DNA from: Verrucomicrobiota bacterium
GTDB lineage: Bacteria; Verrucomicrobiota; Verrucomicrobiia; Opitutales; Opitutaceae
Assembly (NCBI GenBank): GCA_023410155.1
Contig: JAEYQF010000303.1
Span: 1-11,807 of the forward strand
DNA: 11,807 bases
Direction of reading: 5' to 3'
The position numbers were made by a program, and so were the translations under genes. Of the stretch, positions 7,390 to 11,807 are shown piece by piece (positions within the stretch are counted from its first letter, which is position 1; every line of letters starts with the position of its first letter). The notes under the pieces were generated by a model. The model did not search any database, was not told the DNA's origin, and saw only the letters and a list, made by a program, of their open reading frames with translations.

Positions 7390-7443
7390 ATGCGAATCCT
7401 CGCCCAGGCTCTTCTGCGACTTACATCCGCGCACGATCTCTAA
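7390..7443 (+). CDS. possible leucine-rich leader peptide of leuA
   Basis: A 17-codon frame reads MRILAQALLRLTSAHDL and contains five leucine codons (CTC, CTT, CTG, CTT, CTC), three of them at positions 8, 9 and 11. It ends 112 bases before leuA, the first enzyme specific to leucine synthesis, which is the usual spacing of an attenuation leader. Hairpins that could act as pause, antiterminator and terminator structures follow. Against it stand the lack of a ribosome binding site, the short length, and the fact that the ATG lies at the weak end of the tandem array. Confidence 0.35.
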   Translation: MRILAQALLRLTSAHDL

Positions 7444-7445
7444 AT

Positions 7446-7523
7446 CGCCGCGTAGCGGCCGATCGTGCGTCTTTGCCTGAGGTCAGTCCGCCGCCCCGTT
7501 CGCGGCGTGTGAGTTTCACTTTT
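7446..7523 (+). promoter_or_regulatory. possible transcription attenuator before leuA
   Basis: Three alternative stems can be drawn directly after the leader stop codon. GCCGC (7447-7451) pairs with GCGGC (7455-7459) as a pause hairpin. GCGGC (7455-7459) can instead pair with GCCGC (7490-7494) as antiterminator. CGCCGC (7489-7494) pairs with GCGGCG (7502-7507) as a six-pair terminator stem followed by a T-rich stretch (7514-7523). The T-run is interrupted and starts seven bases after the stem, so termination would be imperfect. Such GC-only stems are easy to find in GC-rich DNA, which limits confidence. Confidence 0.3.
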
Positions 7524-7555
7524 CTCAAAAATTCGTCTTCAAACTCTTTCGCACC

Positions 7556-9220
7556 ATGCAGTCCGCTCCTGTCACGAAATACCGCCCGTTTTCGCCCGTC
7601 GATTTGCCCCACCGGCAATGGCCCAACCGCACGCTCACCCGCGCTCCGATCTGGTGCAGCGTTGATCTCCGCGATGGCAACCAGGCGCTCGCCCAGCCGA
7701 TGAGGGTCGAGGAGAAGCTCGAGTATTTCGACTTGTTGGTGAAAATCGGCTTCAAGGAAATCGAGGTCGGTTTCCCGTCCGCATCGCAGATCGAGTTCGA
7801 TTTTTGCCGTCGCTTGATCGACGAGAACCGCATCCCGGACGGCGTCGCGATCCAGATTCTCTGCCAGTGTCGTGAGGACTTGATCACGCGTTCGCTCGAG
7901 GCGCTCCGCGGCGCCAAGAACGTCATCTTCCATCTCTACAACTCCACGTCGCCGGCCCAGCGGCGCTATGTGTTCAACGCGGAGAAAGCCGACATCGTCC
8001 GGATCGCCACGCACGCGATCGGTTTCCTGAAGGAGAAGATGCAGCCCCTCGTCGCCGAGGGCACGCGCCTGCGTCTGGAGTATTCGCCGGAGAGCTTCAC
8101 GAGCACCGAACTGGAGTTCGCGCTGGAGATCTGCGAGGCCGTGTCCGACGTCTGGGCGCCGACACCGGAAAACAAGATCATCCTCAACCTGCCCGCCACG
8201 GTCGAATACGCGACGCCCAACGTGCACGCCGATCAGATCGAGTGGATGTGCACGCACCTGACGCGTCGTGACTCCACGATCGTCTCCCTGCACACGCACA
8301 ACGATCGCGGCACCGGCGTGGCCGCGACTGAGCTGGCGATGCTCGCCGGCGCGGACCGCGTCGAAGGCACGCTCTTCGGCAACGGCGAACGCACGGGCAA
8401 CCTCGACATCGTGAATGTCGCCCTGAACCTCTACACGCACGGCATCCATCCGGGATTGGATTTTTCAGACATCAACCACGTGCGCGAGGTTTACGAGCGT
8501 TGCACGAAGCTCGAAGTGTATCCACGCCAGCCCTACGTCGGCGAGCTGGTGTTCACGGCGTTCAGCGGTTCCCACCAGGACGCGATCAAGAAATCGTGGG
8601 CATTGCAGAAGCCCGACGCGCCTTGGGACGTGCTCTACATTCCGATCGATCCCGCCGACATCGGCCGCAGCTACAAGGCGATCATCCGCATCAACAGCCA
8701 GTCGGGCAAAGGCGGCGTCGCCTACATCCTCGAGCACGAGTTCGGTTTCACGCTGCCCAAGCTGATGCACAAGGAGATCGGCAAAATTGTGAACGACGTG
8801 GCCGACGCGAAAGGCACCGAGCTCACCGCCGCGGACATCCACGACGTGTTTCGCCGCGAATATCTCGAGCGCAACACACCGGTCGCGCTGGAGCAGTTCA
8901 AGAGCGCCGAGCGCAACAGCGCGGTCAAATGCGAGGCCAAGCTCACGATCGACGGAGTCGCGCACAAGCTCTCCGCCGACGGCAACGGCCCGATCGACGC
9001 CTTCGTGCGCGCACTGGCGACGACGACGCTGCCGAAATTCGAAGTGCTCTCCTACTCCGAGCACTCGCTCGGCAAGGGCGCCGAGGCGCGCGCGGTCTCG
9101 TATATCCAGATCAAGACCGAGCGCGGCCTGACGCTCTTCGGCGCGGGCGTGGACACCAACATCGAACTCGCTTCGATCAAGGCGATCGTCTGCGCCCTCA
9201 ACCGCGCCCTCGCGCGGTGA
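7556..9220 (+). CDS. leuA: 2-isopropylmalate synthase, type 2 (LeuA2)
   Basis: This enzyme condenses acetyl-CoA with 2-oxoisovalerate to 2-isopropylmalate, the committed step of leucine synthesis, in the cytoplasm. The 554 residues match the long LeuA form. Residues 1 to about 320 form the TIM-barrel: R39-D40 in DLRDGNQAL bind substrate and metal, H246 and H248 in SLHTHNDRGTG are metal ligands, and N282 in GNGERTGNLD is the last conserved ligand-site residue. The spacing agrees with the Mycobacterium tuberculosis enzyme. Residues of about 435-554 form the LeuA dimer regulatory domain, with GAGVDTNIELASIKAIVCALNR at the C-terminus, so feedback inhibition by leucine is expected. The start ATG is preceded by C/T-rich sequence without Shine-Dalgarno. 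The gene stands alone, without other leu genes beside it, behind a long leader region that may carry attenuation control. Confidence 0.97.
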   Translation: MQSAPVTKYRPFSPVDLPHRQWPNRTLTRAPIWCSVDLRDGNQALAQPMRVEEKLEYFDLLVKIGFKEIEVGFPSASQIEFDFCRRLIDENRIPDGVAIQILCQCREDLITRSLEALRGAKNVIFHLYNSTSPAQRRYVFNAEKADIVRIATHAIGFLKEKMQPLVAEGTRLRLEYSPESFTSTELEFALEICEAVSDVWAPTPENKIILNLPATVEYATPNVHADQIEWMCTHLTRRDSTIVSLHTHNDRGTGVAATELAMLAGADRVEGTLFGNGERTGNLDIVNVALNLYTHGIHPGLDFSDINHVREVYERCTKLEVYPRQPYVGELVFTAFSGSHQDAIKKSWALQKPDAPWDVLYIPIDPADIGRSYKAIIRINSQSGKGGVAYILEHEFGFTLPKLMHKEIGKIVNDVADAKGTELTAADIHDVFRREYLERNTPVALEQFKSAERNSAVKCEAKLTIDGVAHKLSADGNGPIDAFVRALATTTLPKFEVLSYSEHSLGKGAEARAVSYIQIKTERGLTLFGAGVDTNIELASIKAIVCALNRALAR

Positions 9221-9232
9221 GTTGCGAAAATG

Positions 9233-9264
9233 CGGTAGCGCGGGACTGAGCTTCCCGCCTACCG
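9233..9264. terminator. hairpin between convergent genes, bidirectional terminator or REP-like element
   Basis: CGGTAG, one bulged C, GCGGGA, a seven-base loop, then TCCCGCCTACCG form a 12-pair stem with a single bulge in the 53-base gap between two convergent stop codons. No T-run follows on either side, so it is not a classic Rho-independent terminator. The bulged GGTAG/CTACC stem looks like a dispersed palindromic (REP-type) element. Confidence 0.55.
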
Positions 9265-9273
9265 GCACCTAGC

Positions 9274-10269
9274 TCACCAGCCGGCACCCTTCGTCAGCGT
9301 TTTCACGCGAACGAGAGCGTTGTTGGCGGTGATATAGAGCGTGCTGCCGTCGTCGCCCCAGCCGCAGTTGGCCGTGGGCACGCCGGTGTTGATGCGCCCG
9401 ATCAACTTCCCCGCGGGGTTGATCACCAGGATTCCGCCCGGACCGCTCGCCCAGAGGTTGCCCTCACGGTCGACCTTCAGGCCATCGCACGAACCGGGAG
9501 TCTTGTCGCTTGAGAGAGGTTGCGCATCGAAGAACACGCGCTCGTTGGCGAGCGTGCCGTCGGGCTGCACATCGTAGGCGACGATGCGGGCGGCCTTCCA
9601 CTCGCTCACGCCGATGTAGAGCGTCTTCTCGTCGGGCGAGAACGCGATGCCGTTGGGAAAATCCAGCGATTTCGACAGCAGCGTGACTTGGCCGTCCAAG
9701 GAAAGTCGATACACGCCGGCAAACGGCAGCTCGCGCAGCGAAGATTTCTCGACGCCTTCCAAGCCATACGGTGGATCAGTGAAGTAGATCGTGCCGTCGC
9801 CGCGCACCGCGAGATCGTTGGGGCTGTTGAAACGTTTGCCGTCGTAGCGGTCGGCCAGCACGACGAACTCGCCCTTCTCGTAGCGGGCGACCCGACGCTC
9901 GCCGTGCTGGCAAAGCAGGAGGCGTCCCTCGCGGTCCAGCGCGAGCCCGTTGCTGCCGGGTTCACGGATGCCGGGCGTGGGCTTCAGAAGGCCGCTCGGC
10001 TTGAGAAACACGTCCGCCTTGCTCATGCCCTCGGCCCAGCGATAGGCGACATTCTGCGGCACATCGGAAAACACGACGGCGTCTTGATACCACACCGGCC
10101 CCTCGGACCACGTGTAGCCCTCGGCGAGTTTTTCCACTTTTGCATCGGCGGCGACGAGCCGGTCAAACGCGGGATCGAAGCGTTCGACGTGTCCGGCGGC
10201 AGCCAGGGTCGCTGGGGAAACAGCGGCGCACGCGAGCGCCGCCAGGGTGTTCAGGAGCAAGGGTTTCAT
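9274..10269 (-). CDS. secreted SMP-30/gluconolactonase-family protein
   Basis: This is a 331-residue six-bladed beta-propeller of the SMP-30/gluconolactonase/LRE family, which hydrolyses sugar lactones such as glucono- or xylono-lactone. Residues 1 to about 25 are a signal peptide (charged start, leucine/alanine-rich core, cleavage likely after ATLAAA), so the enzyme acts outside the cytoplasm. The family's metal site is complete: E56 in WSEGPVW, N151 in NSPNDL, N206 in FPNGIAFS and D262 in SCDGLKVD. It is transcribed convergently to leuA and divergently from rlmN, with no operon partner. It could supply aldonates for the pentonate pathway 4 kb away, but the sequence gives no direct proof of shared control. 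The substrate is uncertain; many family members are annotated only by fold. Confidence 0.88.
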   Translation of the reverse strand: MKPLLLNTLAALACAAVSPATLAAAGHVERFDPAFDRLVAADAKVEKLAEGYTWSEGPVWYQDAVVFSDVPQNVAYRWAEGMSKADVFLKPSGLLKPTPGIREPGSNGLALDREGRLLLCQHGERRVARYEKGEFVVLADRYDGKRFNSPNDLAVRGDGTIYFTDPPYGLEGVEKSSLRELPFAGVYRLSLDGQVTLLSKSLDFPNGIAFSPDEKTLYIGVSEWKAARIVAYDVQPDGTLANERVFFDAQPLSSDKTPGSCDGLKVDREGNLWASGPGGILVINPAGKLIGRINTGVPTANCGWGDDGSTLYITANNALVRVKTLTKGAGW

Positions 10270-10384
10270 GGGGTGTGTAGAAGCGCTGACGATTTCGCGC
10301 CGCGGACGTTGCGGTTATGACAGCGTCAAAGCGAGATTGGCCGCACTTGCACCGGATTGCCAGTCGCACCATCGTCCGCGCCTC

Positions 10385-11500
10385 ATGAAATACACGCCGG
10401 CCAAGCCGCCCCTCACTGGGGAGACGCTCGACACGCTCACGGAAAAGCTCCGTGCGCGCGGCGAGCCGGCGTTTCGCGCGAAACAGATTCTCGAGTGGGT
10501 TTACAAGAAACGCGCACGGTCTTGGGATGAGATGTCGAATCTCTCGAAGCCGCTGCGCACTTGGCTCGCGGAGTCCTTCGAACTGATCCCCGCGTCGCTC
10601 GTGCACGGCAAGCAGTCGCTCGACGTCACCGACAAACTCCTGCTCGAGCTCGGAGATCGTTCCCTGATCGAGACCGTCATCATCCGCGCGCCGCAGGAGG
10701 GCGTGGGCCTGGAGCATTCCCGCAAGACGATCTGCATCTCGACGCAGGTGGGTTGCGCGATGGGTTGCAAATTCTGCGCCTCGGGCCTGCTCGGCCTGAA
10801 ACGCGACCTCAACGCCGGCGAAATCGTGGCGCAGCTCCTGCACGTTTGCTACCGCGAGGACGCCCGCACCCAGCGCGCCCGCGAGGAACTCGCGTCGTTC
10901 GACAACATCGTCGTCATGGGCATGGGCGAACCGCTCGCCAACTACGACGCGATCATCCGTGCGCTCACGATCGTCAACGCCGAGTGGGGACTCGGCTTCG
11001 GTGCGCGCCGCATCACGCTTTCCACTTCGGGCCTCGTGCCGAAGATCCTCCAACTCGCCGACGAGCCGCTGGGCTTCCGCCTCGCGATCTCGCTGCATGG
11101 TGCGACCGACGAGGTGCGTGAGCAGATCATGCCCGTCAACAAGGCCTACCCGCTCGCGAAGCTGCTACCGGCAGTGAAGACGTTTTCCGAGAAGCACGGC
11201 CGCATGGTCACCCTGGAGTTCATCCTCATCGAAGGCATCAACGACTCGCTGGAGCAGGCCGAGAAACTGCGCGACATCGCGCTCGATCTCCACGCACACG
11301 TGAACCTGATCCCTTACAACACCGTCGAGGGACTCCCGTGGAAGCGGCCTTCGATCACGCGACAGGAACGCTTCGCCGACGTGCTCCGCGACGCGCGTGT
11401 ATCCGTGACGCTGAGACGCGAAAAGGGGCACGACATCGACGCGGCGTGCGGACAGCTGCGGCTGAAGACTGAGAAGGAACGCGAACTCACCGTGGCCTGA
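10385..11500 (+). CDS. rlmN: dual-specificity rRNA/tRNA adenine C2-methyltransferase
   Basis: This radical-SAM enzyme methylates C2 of A2503 in 23S rRNA and of A37 in some tRNAs. The 371-residue protein has the CxxxCxxC cluster motif at C124, C128 and C131 (GCAMGCKFC). The two catalytic cysteines are also present: C117, seven residues before the cluster as in E. coli, and C355 in IDAACGQL. Further family marks are VVMGMGEPLANYD at about 176, STSGLVPKI at 213, LAISLHGATDEVR at 233 and NLIPYN at 307. The frame is open 46 codons upstream to 10247, overlapping the lactonase start, but the ATG at 10385 gives the normal N-terminus. The next gene downstream is metF, separated by a tandem-repeat array. 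Confidence 0.96.
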   Translation: MKYTPAKPPLTGETLDTLTEKLRARGEPAFRAKQILEWVYKKRARSWDEMSNLSKPLRTWLAESFELIPASLVHGKQSLDVTDKLLLELGDRSLIETVIIRAPQEGVGLEHSRKTICISTQVGCAMGCKFCASGLLGLKRDLNAGEIVAQLLHVCYREDARTQRAREELASFDNIVVMGMGEPLANYDAIIRALTIVNAEWGLGFGARRITLSTSGLVPKILQLADEPLGFRLAISLHGATDEVREQIMPVNKAYPLAKLLPAVKTFSEKHGRMVTLEFILIEGINDSLEQAEKLRDIALDLHAHVNLIPYNTVEGLPWKRPSITRQERFADVLRDARVSVTLRREKGHDIDAACGQLRLKTEKERELTVA

Positions 11501-11654
11501 GTCGGGACAAGGTGCGGACCGAGTCGCGGCCCAGTGCGGCTCGAGTCGGGACGTTGTGCGGACCGAGTCGCGGCACGATGCGGACCGGGTCGGGACATAG
11601 TGCGGTTCCGATCGGGACAGTGTCCGGACAAAGTTGCGGCACGGTGTCGCAGAC
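11501..11654 (+). repeat. 11/22-bp tandem array between rlmN and metF
   Basis: Seven 22-bp units, readable as fourteen 11-bp units, begin at the base after the rlmN stop codon and run without gaps. The 11-bp consensus is GTSSGGACNNN; odd units read GTCGGGAC or GTCGCGGC followed by three variable bases (AAG, CCA, GTT, ACG, ATA, AGT, ACG), and even units read GTGCGGACCGA. The last two 22-bp units are more diverged. It matches the array at 7209-7384 in type and orientation. No recognised family of repeats explains it. Confidence 0.8.
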
Positions 11655-11674
11655 GCACTCCGCGCTTTACAGAA

Positions 11675-11690
11675 CGCGCGATTTTGCGCG
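11675..11690. repeat. small GC-rich hairpin before metF
   Basis: CGCGC and GCGCG pair around a short AT-rich loop (five pairs plus a possible G-T pair), 14 bases before the metF ATG. It could shape the metF leader; there is no T-run for termination. Confidence 0.3.
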
Positions 11691-11695
11691 GCTTT

Positions 11696-11699
11696 GAGG
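11696..11699 (+). promoter_or_regulatory. ribosome binding site of metF
   Basis: GAGG stands four bases before the ATG at 11704. It is the clearest Shine-Dalgarno sequence in the window and supports this start; the spacing is on the short side. Confidence 0.5.
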
Positions 11700-11703
11700 C
11701 TCC

Positions 11704-11807
11704 ATGTCGCCCGATCGTCCGGTTTCCACACTGTTCGCCGAAAAGCGTCCGGTGCGCTCGCTCGAATTTTTTCCGCCCAAGGATGATGCGGGCGTGGAAG
11801 CGTTGCG
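11704..11807 (+). CDS. metF: methylenetetrahydrofolate reductase, N-terminal fragment (runs off window)
   Basis: The first 34 codons are present. After a variable start the sequence RSLEFFPPKDDAGVEALR follows, which holds the FEFFPPK signature of the MetF barrel's first strand, including the glutamate that corresponds to the catalytic residue region of the family. The enzyme reduces 5,10-methylene-THF to 5-methyl-THF for methionine synthesis, using FAD. The rest lies beyond the right edge. The fragment is short, so the call rests on this one motif and the frame. Confidence 0.82.
   Translation, partial: MSPDRPVSTLFAEKRPVRSLEFFPPKDDAGVEAL

Noticed and set aside
7421..8449. Minus-strand frame of 342 codons over the leuA start
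   Set aside because: It is antisense to the conserved LeuA barrel and shows low-complexity composition without a recognisable family.
10247..10384. A 46-codon N-terminal extension of RlmN
   Set aside because: The extension overlaps the divergent lactonase start and resembles no RlmN N-terminus; the ATG at 10385 gives cysteine positions equal to those of the family.
10163..11098. Minus-strand frame of 311 codons over rlmN
   Set aside because: It is antisense to the conserved radical-SAM core of RlmN; no protein family recognised.
11501..11654. CRISPR array
   Set aside because: Units are 11/22 bp with only three variable bases, directly adjacent and degenerate; there are no spacers of normal size and no cas genes.
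11165..11731. Minus-strand frame with an apparent 22-residue protein repeat (VRTLSRSEPH and VRTTSRLEPH)
   Set aside because: The 22-residue period is simply three turns of the 22-bp DNA repeat (66 bases); half the frame is antisense to rlmN and no start signal is seen. The DNA repeat is the real feature.

Overview
The window is a GC-rich bacterial chromosome segment with tightly packed genes. Most genes lack a clear Shine-Dalgarno sequence. The gene types (type-2 leuA, YjhG-type sugar-acid dehydratase, a CnrYXH-like ECF sigma operon, a secreted SMP-30 lactonase) would suit the Verrucomicrobiota, perhaps Opitutaceae. That placement is an impression from sequence style, not a database result.

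Region 1 (1-5523) is a catabolic locus for an aldonic acid, most likely D-xylonate or another pentonate. Two divergent transcription units share a short control region at about 2884-3019. Leftward run an ACS-type MFS transporter and a YjhG/YagF-type D-xylonate dehydratase that leaves the window at its left edge. Rightward run an FAH-superfamily 2-keto-3-deoxy-pentonate dehydratase and a 2-oxoglutarate semialdehyde dehydrogenase. Together they give uptake, two dehydrations and one oxidation, ending in 2-oxoglutarate (the non-phosphorylative Weimberg route). A 20-bp near-palindrome overlaps the predicted leftward promoter and is the best operator candidate.

Region 2 (5634-7163) lies on the minus strand. 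It holds an ECF sigma factor, a small single-span membrane protein and a membrane-anchored Spy/CnrX-like protein, with overlapping start and stop codons. The gene for the small SRP RNA (4.5S, ffs) follows.

Region 3 (7164-7555) is noncoding between the divergent sigma operon and leuA. It has a degenerate 11/22-bp tandem array, then a possible leucine-rich leader peptide with attenuator-like hairpins.

Region 4 (7556-11807) contains leuA (+), a convergent secreted SMP-30/gluconolactonase-family gene (-), rlmN (+), a second 11/22-bp array beginning exactly after the rlmN stop codon, and the first 34 codons of metF (+). The most unusual signals are the shared 11/22-bp array family in front of leuA and metF, and the leader/attenuator candidate before leuA.
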